Assembly (NCBI RefSeq): GCF_017591435.1 | Contig: NC_059285.1 | Span: 25,677,372-25,741,371 of the forward strand | Direction of reading: 5' to 3' | Length of the DNA stretch: 64,000 nucleotides | DNA from: Portunus trituberculatus | Taxonomy: Eukaryota > Arthropoda > Malacostraca > Decapoda > Portunidae | Part shown: piece by piece, positions 1 to 10,355 of the stretch | Position numbering within the stretch: position 1 is the stretch's first letter | How the letters are laid out: the number at the start of each line of letters is the position of its first letter | Position numbers and translations under genes: made by a program | The notes under the pieces: generated by a model | Told to the model about the DNA's origin: nothing | The model's database searches: none | Seen by the model: the letters and a program-made list of their open reading frames with translations, nothing else

Positions 1-186
1 TGTTCACCTAGCAGTAAAATAGGTACGGGATGTAACTCGAGGGCTTGTGGCCTCATTTTCTGGGTGTGTGGAGTGTGTTGTGGTCTCAGTCATACCCGAA
101 GATCGGTCTATGAGCTCTGAGCTTGCTCTGTAATGGGGAAAACTGGCTGGGTGACCAGGAGGCATCCGAAGTGAAGTGAAGTGAAT
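1..186 (+). repeat. tRNA-derived SINE, 3' body fragment
   Basis: The sequence matches the body of the more complete SINE at 10356-10640: the shared blocks are the CACCTAGCAGTAAATAGGTA-like motif, the 'cccgaagatcggt' block, 'gagctctgagc' and 'gactggctgggtgacca'. The tRNA-like head is outside the window. The 3' end reads GAATTACACAG and runs straight into LINE copy L1, so an AC-ending SINE tail abuts a LINE start. SINEs have no coding capacity and depend on a LINE for mobility. Confidence 0.75.
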
Positions 187-1287
187 TACACAGACGAATA
201 TATTAGAGTAAGGATAGAGGAAGAAAGAAAGTTTGAGAAGGATGTAGAGGATAAAAGCAAGGATGAACCCAAACTTTTCTACAAGTTTATAAACGGCAAA
301 ACAAAGAATATGGAAACAAATGAAAAAATAATTAAAGAAGGGAAGACATACCAAACAGAGAAGGAAATGTATGAAATAATGAATGAGAGCTTCAAAACAA
401 TATTCACTGCAGATGATGATTTCACAGAACCTATTACGACATTGGATTGTCAAGAATTACAGGAGATTGCAGTGCACAAACAGGATATTGGAAGATTACT
501 GGATAAGTTGGAAGTCAGAAAAGCAATAGGGCCAGATGGTGTATCAGGCTGGGTGGTAAAAGAATGTAAAGAGCAATTACTGGATCCAATTTGGGAAATA
601 ATTAAAAGTTCAATAAATGACGGTAAAGTTCCACTAGAGGGAAAGAGAGCCAACGTAATACCAATATTTAAAGGTGGAAAGGCAACTGAACCACTAAGCT
701 ACAGACCAGTGTCACTTGCAAGTGTCGTAGGGAAGTTATGTGAAATACTTATCAAAGAAAAATGGGTTAAATTTCTAGAAGAGGAGCAAGTCATATCAAA
801 CAGACAATTTGGGTTCAGGACAGGGCGGTCATGTGTATCAAACTTGTTAAGCTTGTACTCGAGAGTTATTGCAGGACTTGAAAACAGAGATGGATGGGTA
901 GACAGTATACCTGGGCATTAAAAAGGCTTTTGATAAAGTCCTGTACAGAAGACTTCTTTGGAAACTAGAATACATAGGAGGACTGTGTGGAACCTTCCTT
1001 GAATGGACAAGAGATTATTTGAAGGATAAAGAAATGAGTACTGCGATTAGAGATACATACTCATCTTGGGGTAAAGTAACTAGCGGAGTGCCACAATGGT
1101 CAGTGTTAACACCCAATTATGTTTCAAGTTTATGTAAACGACATTCACATTGGGATAAACAATTTCATAAATTTATTCGCTGATGATACAAAGTTGCTAA
1201 TAGTTATCAAAACCAAAGAGGACTGTCTGTTGTTGCAGGAAGATTTAAACAAGATCTATGAATGGAGCAAGAAGTGGAAATTGGAGT
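187..1287 (+). pseudogene. LINE L1, reverse transcriptase part 1 (CR1/L2-like)
   Basis: This is a 5'-truncated ORF2 fragment of a non-LTR retrotransposon. An open stretch (181-921) holds the linker before RT (KLFYKFINGK) and the RT fingers: PDGVSGWVVKEC, NYRPVSL-like YRPVSLASVVGK and QFGFRTGRSC. After 921 the frame breaks, but KKAFDK and SGVPQ..V motifs follow in other frames, so RT was present and has decayed. The coding sequence is cut at WKLEF by a TTAA-flanked insertion (pB1) and resumes in frame at 2189. RT would copy LINE RNA at the nicked target. I place it in the CR1/L2/Jockey group from motif style; the clade is not certain. Confidence 0.85.
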
Positions 1288-2188
1288 TTAACCCCTAAAG
1301 GGCCGGCCTGGGTGGTCATCTACAACATCCACAGGACCGGCACCTCAGCACCAAACACCGAAAATAGCCTATATTCACACACTTGATTCTGCTGAACTAC
1401 AATGCAATAACAAATTACTTTGTCGTCATAGTCATCATCAACTCTTCTTCTTTTTAATTATTGCATGAAAACGTTTCTATGTGCTGTGGTTTTGGAGAAA
1501 TATTGAGTTGAAGAGGAGAGACTTTTGGAGTTAGCGAGGCTCTTGCCCGCTCTGCGTTCGTTTCGCTTGTGTGGCCTTGACTAGTGCGTAATGAAAACGG
1601 ATGCCCCCCATGCTCTAATTCTTATATATAGTCAATACTCTAAGCTTTCTCTATGTAATCATCAACAGCGACTGTCCTCACAGTAGATGTAAAAGGACGT
1701 GCAGGTTCTTCTGAAGCTGCTTCAGGTGTTGATTGAGCAAAATCAGAATCATTTGTACTTGTATCTGTATCTTCACTACCTTCATTCTCTATGCTCACGT
1801 CACTTAGTTCAAGTTCCTCGGGATCACTTGATAAGTACGAGGAGACAGTTCTATTAAGTTCCCGTAGTATTCTGCTGTCGCTAAGAAGTGAAGCACGTGG
1901 TCGAGCTTGGGCGGGAATATGTCTAGGCGTTGAGGTGCTGGGCTCGGCAAGGTCTGGCAGGAAATCGGACGCGTCAGAATCCGTGTCAGTACGCCTGTCC
2001 ATCGTGAGAGCGGGCAAGATTCTGAAGCAGTAGCCTAAACATATCTCTGGCAGTGTTGGCAATGAATGGTCATCGAAAATTATCGAAAAGTAAGTAAATT
2101 TAGCGCGAAAAAAGCAAAGTGGCTATAACCGCCCCCGGCCCTTCCGTGGAAAAGCGGCTATAGCCGCCTCCGGCCCTTTAGGGGTTAA
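1288..2188 (-). mobile_element. piggyBac-like deletion derivative pB1 with TTAA duplication
   Basis: The element proper is 1292-2184. It is flanked by TTAA on both sides (1288-1291 and 2185-2188) and has 15-bp perfect terminal inverted repeats, CCCCTAAAGGGCCGG. TTAA targeting with ends that begin CCC is the signature of the piggyBac superfamily. Removing the element and one TTAA joins the LINE L1 reading frame exactly (WKLEF|NAKKC), which proves an insertion. A short minus-strand ORF resembling a piggyBac transposase N-terminus is kept, while the catalytic DDD domain is absent. It is therefore non-autonomous. Confidence 0.88.
1640..2002 (-). pseudogene. piggyBac-like transposase N-terminal remnant (pB1)
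   Basis: About 120 codons are open from ATG at 2002; the frame extends upstream to 2062, but MDRRTDTDSDASDF is the natural start. The protein is acidic and rich in Ser, Asp and Glu, as is usual for the disordered N-terminus of piggyBac transposases. No DDE/D-type catalytic core or C-terminal zinc finger follows. The family assignment rests mostly on the flanking TTAA and inverted repeats, since acidic composition alone is weak evidence. Confidence 0.55.
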
Positions 2189-2771
2189 TGCCAAGAAGTG
2201 CCACATAATGGAACTAGGAAAGAGTAAGAGAAGACCAGCATGGAACTATTTGATGGGGAGGAGCAAATAATGAAGATTTAAGAGGAAAAAGATCTTGGAG
2301 TGAACATACAAGACAATCTAAGCCCTAATAAACACATAAGCAAGATATTTGAGCTATCATATAAGATGTTGACTAATATACGAGTAGCATTTCATTACAT
2401 GGAAAAAGATATGATGAAAAAAAATCATCACAAGCATGATACGCCAAAGGCTGGAATATGCAGCAGTGGTACGGTCTCCGAGCTCTAAAAAGTATATAAG
2501 AAAAGTGGAAAGGATACAGAAGATTGCTACTAAGATGGTACCGGAATTAAAGGACCTCACATATGAAGAACGACTGAAGGAAATGGGACTGCCAACCTTA
2601 CAAGATAGAAGAGAACGGGGAGACTTAATAACAATGTATAAGATAGTATATGATATTAAAAAAAATAGACAAAGAAGACCTGGTGCTGTTGATGTAAGAA
2701 GATGGAAGGACAAGACGACATATAAGAAGATCAGGATAAGGCAGTGTGTGAAGGATATTGGGAAATACAGT
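2189..2771 (+). pseudogene. LINE L1, reverse transcriptase part 2
   Basis: This continues L1 after pB1. It carries the thumb and C-terminal region of ORF2 in several broken frames: KKCHIMELGKS, then EEKDLGV, then the stretch around 2436-2750 with RLEYAAVV, KYIRKVERIQKIATKMVPEL, LTYEERLKEMGLPTLQDRRERGDLITMYKIV and CVKDIGKYS. These match the C-terminal ends of the other LINE copies in the window. The reading frame is cut inside the KYS motif by the 5' LTR of Gmr1-A at 2772, and resumes at 10169 with FPHR. Confidence 0.85.
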
Positions 2772-3434
2772 TGTTACGGCCCGCCCGTAACATACATTAT
2801 AAACCATCACCTCCTCCGCTTGTTACCTCGTTCGCCACCTCTCCGCCTCCCCTTCCACGTCACCATCTCGTGAACCTTCCACGACACCGTTTCATGAACC
2901 CTCCACGTCACCGTTTCATGAAGCCCCGCTACTGTCCCAAAGTTGGATTCACGCGGCCCCTTTCGACTCAACCGGAAGTGTTGAGCCAGCTCTTAGCTTT
3001 CTGGAATGCAAGTTGAGATCCAAGCCTCAACCAGTGAACACAACGCCTCTTGGGTCTACCGTTGGATCAACCATCACCCAGCACTTCACCACTGCGACAC
3101 CGCATAAGTATCACTTCCTCTTGTCCGTGCTTTCCACATTGCCTCCATATAGGATTAGGATTATTGTTAGGTATTAAGTTGGCATTTATTGTTGTATTTA
3201 TTACTGTGTTATATGTATATGTGTATGTCATTTTCCTGTGTTTCATGTTATATATCTGTGTTTCATGTTTCTTGTTATATATGTGTCAATTTCATTATGG
3301 GTTATTAAAATAGCTTTTTAAAGTGACCCCCTTTTGCATTTCCTCACCAGTTGAACCTGCAGTGTTTTTTTTTATTGTTATTGTTCACCAGCTCCCCGAT
3401 GCCAATCTTACCAGTTTAACCGGTGAACGTAACA
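2772..3434 (+). repeat. 5' LTR of Gmr1-A
   Basis: The 663-bp direct repeat is paired with 9587-10168. It begins TGTTACGG and ends GTAACA. It contains about 80 bp (roughly 2966-3047) missing from the 3' LTR, flanked by short CTC-type homology, so the two LTRs have diverged by an indel as well as by scattered substitutions. The LTR carries the promoter and polyadenylation signals, but I do not assign a specific TATA box. Confidence 0.9.
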
Positions 3435-3436
3435 AT

Positions 3437-3455
3437 TGGCGACCGTGACAGGACT
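3437..3455 (+). other. Primer-binding site of Gmr1-A
   Basis: The stretch beginning TGGCGACCGTGACAGG lies 2 nt after the 5' LTR. TGG pairs with the tRNA CCA end. The remainder resembles the tRNA-Arg-type PBS used by mdg1/412-like Gypsy elements; that identification is from memory and was not computed. Confidence 0.75.
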
Positions 3456-4110
3456 ATTATAACCCATGTTCAGTGTTCCATTTTTCCAGTGACTTTTTTT
3501 CTGTGATTACATTATTTTTTTGTTTCTGTGGTGTTGTGACTCTGATGGGTTTTTTTCTGTGACTTACTCTGCGTGTGGTTTAAATTTACCTTTGTGCGAT
3601 CAAGTAGCTCCTTTTGGGTTAAACGTGCTTCGTGACTTTCATTGGTATCGCATAGCAGTGGTAGAGCAGGAAACCAGGTAGAAAGGCATGTTCACCGATA
3701 GCACTTATCTCTATTTTTTGCACATAGGCAGGTGTGTAATAAGTGTTATCCAAGTGTTGGGATCATCATATGTTCATGCGAACCCTCAATCCCCTCACTT
3801 TGCGGATCATTTTTCTCGCTAGTTAGAATCGGCCATTTTAACTAGTCTCTCAGACTAATCCGCCTCCTTATCAATAACAAGTCTCAGTGCAATTCGCTCC
3901 TCACTCTCAAGTCTCGTAACTAGAGTAATCCGGATCCCTCTTAATGCCGTAACTCTCTAGTTTACCCCTCATTAGTGATTGTACTCATAAGTGTTTACTT
4001 AAGTATAATCTAGGTAATTTTCAAGGTTGCCTTTATTATCACTCTGCCAAGTTCCTCACTTAAGTAATTCGCTTATCATTTTTTTTGTTGTGGTGTAACA
4101 TCTATTTAAT
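3456..4110 (+). other. Untranslated leader of Gmr1-A
   Basis: About 650 bp between the PBS and gag. It is T-rich and has many stops in all forward frames. I see no gene or repeat in it. It would hold the packaging and dimerisation signals of the element RNA. Confidence 0.6.
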
Positions 4111-5814
4111 ATGGCTTCCGCTCAGTTTAACGTTGAAGATTTTTGTGCCGACCCTTCTCTGGGAAAACTTAGAGGTGCTAATATCAAGAAGGACCAATGG
4201 AAGACCATCGCTAAACATTTTGATGTTCCCATCATGTCTCAGATGACTAAAGAGGTCATTAAGAATGTAGTTGTTGAACATCTAGTGCAAGAAGGTCAGT
4301 TGCTAGGAAATGCCATAGAAGAGTTAACTCCCATGTCAGCCTCTACGAGGACTATAATACACAGTCCCCAGGAAGAACAGGATAAGAGTAGGATAAGTCA
4401 ATGGGAAATTGAGAAGCTTAAACTAGAATACCGGATGCATGAAAAACAAATGCAACTACAGGCAGAAAAAGAAGCGAAAGAAATGCAATTACAGGCAGAA
4501 AAAGAAGCGAAAGAAATGCAATTACAGGCAGGAAAACAAGCAAAAGAAATGCAACTACAGGCAGAAAAAGAAGATAAAGAGAGAGAATTTCAGTTACAAC
4601 TTAGAAGGCAGGAGAAAGAGTTAGAAATTCAGGAGTTAGCCCTACGAAATGACGCTAAGTTTAGAGGGGAAGAAATAGATATAAAGAAACAGTTAGCAAG
4701 CTTTAATCCTGCTATAGCTGCTCCGCTAGTTCCCCCTTTTGATGAATCTGATGTTGACGGGTCATTTCGCGCTTTTGAGAGCATTGCTAATAGGAATAAA
4801 TGGCCCAAGGATCAGTGGGTGTCTCTTCTTGTCCCTAAGCTAGTAGGAAAAGCTTATAGGGTATACAACGGCCTTAGTGATGAGGTAGAATATGAAGAGA
4901 TCAAAGGTAAAATTCTAGATGCCTACTCTATCACTTCTGATGGATACAGACAACAGTTTCGAAAGTATGTGAAACCAGAGTCTCACACCTATGTTGAATT
5001 TGCTAGTGAGAAACTAAGACAATTTAAGAAATGGTTAGCCGCCTTTAACATTACCACCTTTTCGGAGTTGCTCAATCTAATGGTCTTGGAAGAATGGAAG
5101 AACAAGTTACCCTTTAATATTCTGAGGCATGTGGAAGAACGGGGAGAGAGTGATCTTATGTCTGCCGCTAAAGTGGCTGATGCGTTTGCTTTGTTAATGG
5201 GATCCCTGGGTAGTAGAGGTCGTGGTTCACTATCTAATGTTACGTCCTCCTTTGGGGAAGGTTTTGGGGGTGCGGGTGGTAAGCCGACCGGATTCTCGCC
5301 AAATGCATATAATTCCCCCTGGTGTACATACTGTAAGAAGCCAGGACACACGATCCAAAAATGTAGACGCCCAAATTGCAAGGGTTCTCAACGTCAACTT
5401 TTTTTTGTGGCCTCTAAACCTAACACATTTGAGAACAAGAAACCAGTGGCCGTAGCTAACCCTGTCAACTCTCCTCTAGAACTTTATGACTCGTACATGT
5501 ATCAAGGTAAAGTGTCCCTGACTGATGGTAAAGACAAGGCAATAAATATCAAGGTTCTGCGTGATACAGGTGCTGCCCAATCCATCTTAAGGGAAGATGT
5601 CATCCCTAACATCAAACAGGCTTTCACTGGGGAGAAGGTGATCCTTACAGGTCTCGAATCACAGCTCTCCTATCCCTTGGCTAATATTAGCTTACAGTGC
5701 CCGTTCATTTCAGGAGAGGTTGAGGTAGCCATTAAACCTGGTGAACTGCCAGTACCGGGGTACATCTTGTACTGGGTAATGATCTTGCGGGTAACTTGGC
5801 TGTTCCAAACTTAA
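4111..5814 (+). CDS. Gag with aspartic protease (Gmr1-A)
   Basis: A 567-residue open frame. Residues 1-70 (MASAQFNVEDF...) look like the short helical domain seen at the start of related Gag proteins. Residues about 107-190 form a charged coiled coil containing four 11-residue repeats of the type EMQLQAEKEAK. A capsid-like helical region follows (PPFDESDVDGSFRAFE to about residue 370). One CCHC zinc knuckle (CTYCKKPGHTIQKC) lies near residue 415. Protease is fused in the same frame, with the active-site motif LRDTGAAQS near residue 490. The frame is lost after ELPVPG, where a single-base shift would continue into the rest of the protease. Gag assembles the particle and protease cleaves the polyprotein. 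Confidence 0.85.
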   Translation: MASAQFNVEDFCADPSLGKLRGANIKKDQWKTIAKHFDVPIMSQMTKEVIKNVVVEHLVQEGQLLGNAIEELTPMSASTRTIIHSPQEEQDKSRISQWEIEKLKLEYRMHEKQMQLQAEKEAKEMQLQAEKEAKEMQLQAGKQAKEMQLQAEKEDKEREFQLQLRRQEKELEIQELALRNDAKFRGEEIDIKKQLASFNPAIAAPLVPPFDESDVDGSFRAFESIANRNKWPKDQWVSLLVPKLVGKAYRVYNGLSDEVEYEEIKGKILDAYSITSDGYRQQFRKYVKPESHTYVEFASEKLRQFKKWLAAFNITTFSELLNLMVLEEWKNKLPFNILRHVEERGESDLMSAAKVADAFALLMGSLGSRGRGSLSNVTSSFGEGFGGAGGKPTGFSPNAYNSPWCTYCKKPGHTIQKCRRPNCKGSQRQLFFVASKPNTFENKKPVAVANPVNSPLELYDSYMYQGKVSLTDGKDKAINIKVLRDTGAAQSILREDVIPNIKQAFTGEKVILTGLESQLSYPLANISLQCPFISGEVEVAIKPGELPVPGYILYWVMILRVTWLFQT

Positions 5815-6876
5815 TTGTTCTTGATTCTCCCTTAACAGAAAGTCCCACTAAGACCCTGGACGAAACATCCCTCACTTCTTCCCAGTGTGTGCAGTCACCA
5901 GGTCTCAGTCCAAGTCCCCTGCCCTTTCATCACCTCCTCCACCAATGATTGCCTCTACTGACAACTTGTATAATAACATCATTTCAAAGGAAAATTTGAT
6001 TAATGCTCAGGAACAGGATCTCACTTTGGCTAAGATCAGACATGTTGCCAGTGAGACAAAGGATATGTCTAAATTGCCTTGTTTTTATTATCAGGAAGGA
6101 GTCCTGATGCGTGCCTACAGACCTCCTGAACTGAAACAACTAGACACCTGGTCAGAAACACATCAAGTTGTCATCCCCTTGTCTGTAAGAACTAGCTCAT
6201 GATGGATTGTCAGGTCATCTAGGCATCCAAAAAACCTACAAGAAGGCTCTTCAACATTTTTTTTGGCCAGGAATGAAAAAAGATGTGTCACACTATGTAA
6301 AAACATGTCACATGTGTCAAATTGTGGGTAAGCCTAACGAACGCCTTGTGCCAGCTCCTCTGACGCCTATTCCAGTTCAGACGGAGCCCTTCGAAAAGAT
6401 CATTCTAGACTGCGTAGGGCCCTTACCTAAAACCAAACGAGGGAATCAGTATTTGTTAACCCTCATGGATCCCACTACCAGGTACCCTGAAGCATTCCTT
6501 CTTAAGAACATCACATCAAAGACCATTGTAAAACATCTAATACATTTTTTCACCTCGGTAGGAATTCCAAAACAAATTCAGTCTGACAAGGGTAGCAATT
6601 TCACTAGCAATTTTTTCCAACAGATAGTGAATGAGCTAAACATCGACCATGTTACCTCCTCGGCTTACCACCCCCAATCCCAAGGCTGTCTGGAACGGTT
6701 TCACCAAACATTAAAATCTATGATGAAGAAGTATTGCTTGGAGCATCAAGGAGACTGGGATGAAAGTATTTCTTTCCTTCTCTTCGCTTTAAGAGAATCT
6801 CCTCAAGATTCTTTAGGTTACTCCCCTTTTGAATTACTCTATGGTAGACAGATCAGGGGGCCTCTCAAAATATTAA
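5815..6876 (+). pseudogene. Integrase N-terminal and catalytic domains (Gmr1-A)
   Basis: After the end of protease, an open stretch (5885-6202) gives the pre-integrase region (QEQDLTLAKIRH, YYQEGVLMRAYRPP). A one-base shift near 6190 joins it to 6207-6876. The HHCC zinc-binding motif is present: two His around HDGLSGHLG, with CHMC following. The catalytic triad is complete: D in ILDCVGPLP, D in IQSDKGSNF, and E in GCLERFHQ, with the DX35E spacing of integrases. It would insert element cDNA into chromosomes. The frame is broken at PLKIL by the TTAA insertion pB2 and resumes exactly at 7635. Confidence 0.88.
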
Positions 6877-7634
6877 CCCCTAGCCGGCGGCAGTGGACGT
6901 TGGCTGTCTCCTAAAATGTGAATCGTCTATATATAGCTTCTGCCGCCTACTGGTGTGCAGCATAAATTTAGTTACACCGCATTTTGTTACGTTTTGACAG
7001 CATCTTTATATAGACTCTACCGCAATTTCGCGCCGTGTTTACAAGTTTCTCAAATCAAACTTTAGGCTTTAAAGTGAAATTTCTTTATATGTTTACTAGA
7101 ATAATGGAGTCACTCACACCCACATTAAAAAATGTGTCCAGGACTTGTGACCTGGATGTGGTTTCCCTCCACCCTCCCAATTTTTTTTGTTTTTGTTTTT
7201 TGCTTTTTCAGTTATGTGATGGTTTCCTCTCTTACTAACTCATCATCTAAATCATGCGCTAGAATCAGCTGTAAATCCTCATCAGTGATTCTCTTCCTTG
7301 TAGGAAGCATGGTTGTGCCTAAAATTCCCAAATATGTCCAAGAAATAATACTATATTGGTGGAATGACAGGCAGACAGGAGCACTCCACCCTGCCTGAAA
7401 GCTGGGAACAGAGTGTCGTATGAGTGTGAGAAGTCACGTACACCAAGGCCACTCTTGACTTGCCAGTTATCATTTTTGTGGCTCGGGGGCACTCACACGT
7501 GGCCGTCTATATATAGTCGATGCTTAGAAATACAAGGGATAAATTTTGGAGACGAGTCTATATATAGTCACCCCGCAAATTTTTGATACAATCAGGACCG
7601 TCTATATATAGTTCCACCGCCGGCTAAGGGTTAA
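6873..7634 (-). mobile_element. piggyBac-like non-autonomous element pB2
   Basis: The element is 6877-7630 between TTAA copies at 6873-6876 and 7631-7634. The ends are near-perfect inverted repeats: CCCCTAGCCGGCGG on the left and CCCTTAGCCGGCGG reading in from the right. Removing it restores the integrase frame of Gmr1-A (PLKIL|KDQWF). Four copies of the palindrome CTATATATAG sit in subterminal positions (about 6926, 7504, 7555 and 7602). It contains only a tiny possible transposase start. Confidence 0.85.
7212..7310 (-). pseudogene. Possible piggyBac transposase N-terminus (pB2)
   Basis: A 32-codon minus-strand frame starting MLPTRKRITDEDLQLIL and followed by an acidic segment. A basic patch leading into TDED and an acidic helix is common at the start of piggyBac transposases. 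It is very short, and the call depends on the TTAA/CCC element around it; chance occurrence is possible. Confidence 0.3.
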
Positions 7635-8109
7635 AGGATCAATGGTTTACTCAAAATACTCCTTCAAGCCCCAGTGTGTCTGACTACATCAGTAACCTTA
7701 AGAATAAAATCAGTGAAGTCAGATCTTTTGCTAAATCAAACTTCGTCAAATCTCAAACTAAAATGCAACAGAATTCTCTTCCCAAATCTGTCATGAGAAG
7801 TTTCAAACCAGGAGACAAGGTTTACTTTTCTCCCACTCCAGGCAATGCTCTTCACAGTAAGTTCATGGGACCTTATGTTGTGGCTCAAAAACTAAGTCCA
7901 TTAAATTATGTGGTCCACACTCCTGACTGTCGTAAGGATTCCCAACTAGTTCATATTAATCTAATGAAACCTTACCACTCCAGAGAACCAGAGGAAGACT
8001 TGTCTCGCACTGTACCTGTATGTCTGGTAGGGAAGGAGTCTGGTCCTGTGCCCCCCGAGGAAGAGTCCGACATCGAATTCCTCTTCTCGTCACCTAAAGG
8101 ACGCCCCTC
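7635..8109 (+). pseudogene. Integrase C-terminal domain (Gmr1-A)
   Basis: This continues the integrase after pB2: KDQWF, the segment SVSDYISNLKNKISEV, then the SH3-like C-terminal core with FKPGDKVYFSPTPG, SKFMGPYVVAQKLSPLNYVVHTPD, and QLVHINLMKPY. The GPY/F-type motif is typical of Gypsy integrases. It is in one frame with the following RT, which shows directly that integrase precedes RT in this element. Confidence 0.88.
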
Positions 8110-9555
8110 AAACAGCCAAATCATGTCCAACCTTGATGAGGTCTTTCTTTCCTTAACACCTTCACAACAGTCTGATCTTAAAAAGTTATTGCTAGACTTT
8201 TCTGAAATCACAGGTGACCTTCCAGGAGTTTGTAATACTATCCAACATGACATAACATTAATATCTAATGACATCAAGCCTATAAGACAACCAGCCTATC
8301 GCATTTCACACATTAAAAGAGACTTGATGAAAAAAGAGGTACACTATCTGCTCTGTCATCACCTTGCAGAACCTAGTATATCTCCCTGGACTTCTCCCTG
8401 CCTGTTAACATCTAAGCCAGATGGTAATAGTCGATTTTGCACCGACTACAGGAAATTAAATAAAGTGACGGTGCCAGACTCCTACCCATTGCCCTTGATA
8501 GAGGACCTTATAGATAGTATAGGAGTAGCCAAATTTGTAACCACTATAGACTTACTTAAAGGTTACTACCAGATTCCCCTCTCGGACGAGGCCCAAATAA
8601 TATCCGCTATCATCACCCCCTTCGGACTATACCAATACACAGTGATGCCCTTTGGCTTGTCTAATGCTCCCGCCACCTTCCAGAGGGCTATAAATTACAT
8701 CACTCAGGACTTCCGAGGGAACATCTGCATATCTGGACGACCTGGTGGTGACTGCGGACGACTGGGCGACACATCTGACCCGTCTTCGGAGGCTGATGGG
8801 TCGGTTCCAGGAAGCCGGGCTTACAATCAACCTGGCCAAGTCCACCTTCGGGGAAGTCTACGGTGGTCTACCTGGGACATGTGGTGGGGAACGGCAAGGT
8901 TCGCCCCAAGAGAGCTAACGTGGAGGCCATCCTTGGCTTCCCTGTCCCTACCACCAGGAAAGCTCTCATGAGGTTCTTGGGGATGGCTGGTTTCTACAGA
9001 AGATTCTGTAGGAACTTCTCCACCCTGGCCGCCCCCCTGACGGACTTTATCAGCACTTCCGTCCCCTTCCACTGGACCCCGACCTGTGACCAAGCCTTCC
9101 AACACCTCAAGGCGTTTCTCTACTCGGAACCAGTGGTCTGGACGCTGGATCACTCCTGCTCCTTCCATCTACAAGTGGACGCGAGTGGAGTTGGAGTGGG
9201 TGCTGTCCTACTACAAACGGACCCTACAAGCGGCATCCTCCATCCCATCGCCTATCACTCCGCCAAGCTGAAAAAACATCAACTCAACTACTCCACCATC
9301 GAGAAGGAGGCTCTGACACTCGTCCTGGCGCTCCAACGTTTTGAGTGCTATCTTCATCCTGGTCCTCAAACTACGAAGGTCTTCACCGATCACAATCCTC
9401 TGGCCTTCCTTCACACCATGAAGAACTGAAACCAACGCATTCTTAGGTGGGCCTTGTTAACTCAACCCTTCAACTTGGAAGTCCACCATATCAAGGGGGT
9501 GGACAACATCATCGCCGACGCCTTATCAAGATCTCCCATCTCACCTCTTTCATGA
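8110..9555 (+). pseudogene. Reverse transcriptase and RNase H (Gmr1-A)
   Basis: The Ty3/Gypsy RT order is clear: SPWTSPCLLTSKPDG, RFCTDYRKLNKVT, FVTTIDLLKGYYQIPL, QYTVMPFGLSNAPATFQ. The catalytic YLDD is encoded near 8731 but in another frame, so a small indel lies just before it. A second shift near 8855 leads to VVYLGHVVGNGKV. RNase H (8863-9429) has HLQVDASGVGVGAVL, HPIAYHSAKL, EKEALTLVLAL and VFTDHNPLAFL. A TGA stop at 9427 interrupts the C-terminus, after which ILRWALLTQ and VDNIIADALSRSP follow in frame. At least two frameshifts and one stop make it inactive. Confidence 0.88.
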
Positions 9556-9570
9556 GCCCATTACGGAGGT

Positions 9571-9586
9571 CTTAGGGGGGAGGAAA
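9571..9586 (+). other. Polypurine tract of Gmr1-A
   Basis: A purine run, GGGGGGAGGAAA, lies immediately before the 3' LTR. This is the expected priming site for plus-strand DNA synthesis. Confidence 0.8.
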
Positions 9587-10168
9587 TGTTACGGCCCGCC
9601 CGTAACATACATTACTACCATCACCTCCTCCGCTTGTTACCTCGTTCGCCACCTCTCCGGCTCCCCTTCCACGTCACCGTCTCGTGAACCTTCCACGCCA
9701 CTGTTTCATGAACCCTCCACGTCACCGTTTCAGGAAGCCCCGCTACTGTCCCAAAGTTGGATTCACGCGGCCCCTTTCGACTCTTGGGTCTACCGTGGGA
9801 TCAACCATCACCCAGCACTTCACCACTGCGACACCGCATAAGTATCACTTCCCCTCGTCCGTGCTTTCCACATTGCCTACATATAGGATTAGGATTATTG
9901 TTAGGTATTAAGTTGGCATTTATTGTTGTATTTATTACTGTGTTATATGTATATATGTATGTCATTTTCCTGTGTTTCATGTTATATATCTGTGTTTCAT
10001 GTTTCTTGTTATATATGTGTCAATTTCATTATGGGTTATTAAAATAGCTTTTTAAAGTGACCCTCTTTTGCATTTCCTCACCAGTTGAACCTGCAGTGTT
10101 TTTCTTTATTGTTATTGTTCACCAGCTCCCCGATGCCAATCTTACCAGTTTAACCGGTGAACGTAACA
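9587..10168 (+). repeat. 3' LTR of Gmr1-A
   Basis: The 582-bp direct repeat of 2772-3434, TGTTACGG...GTAACA. Relative to the 5' LTR it lacks about 80 bp after TTTCGACTC. The flank CAGT directly follows and completes the target duplication. Confidence 0.9.
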
Positions 10169-10335
10169 CAGTTTTCCACACAGATTGGTGGAAAAATGGA
10201 ATGCATTGGATAATGAAATTGTTACAGCACATAGTGTGCATAACTTTAAAGAAAAACTATATAAATGGATATATGGAAACAGGACACTATGAGCCCCACT
10301 CGAACCATGTACAATACAACTAGGTAAATACACAC
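10169..10335 (+). pseudogene. LINE L1, ORF2 C-terminus and 3' tail
   Basis: After Gmr1-A, the L1 frame continues (FPHRLVEKWNALDNE...HNFKEKLYKWIYGN), which aligns with FPQRCVETWNSLSEE in sister copies. A short 3' UTR follows, then the family tail CAACTAGGTAAATACACAC with an (AC)n run at about 10329-10355. A SINE starts directly in that run. Confidence 0.82.
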
Positions 10336-10355
10336 ACACACACAAACACACACAC

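Larger units (their letters stand above)
2772..10168 (+). mobile_element. LTR retrotransposon Gmr1-A (Ty3/Gypsy, integrase before RT)
   Basis: A complete LTR element. The LTRs run TGTTACGG...GTAACA, with a 4-bp CAGT target duplication (2768-2771 and 10169-10172) inside LINE L1. The internal order is PBS, gag with zinc knuckle, protease, integrase, reverse transcriptase, RNase H, polypurine tract. Ty3/Gypsy elements normally have integrase last; integrase ahead of RT in a Gypsy-type pol is the order known from Gmr1-like elements. A piggyBac-like element (pB2) interrupts integrase. Frameshifts and a stop near the RNase H end make this copy defective. Confidence 0.9.
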
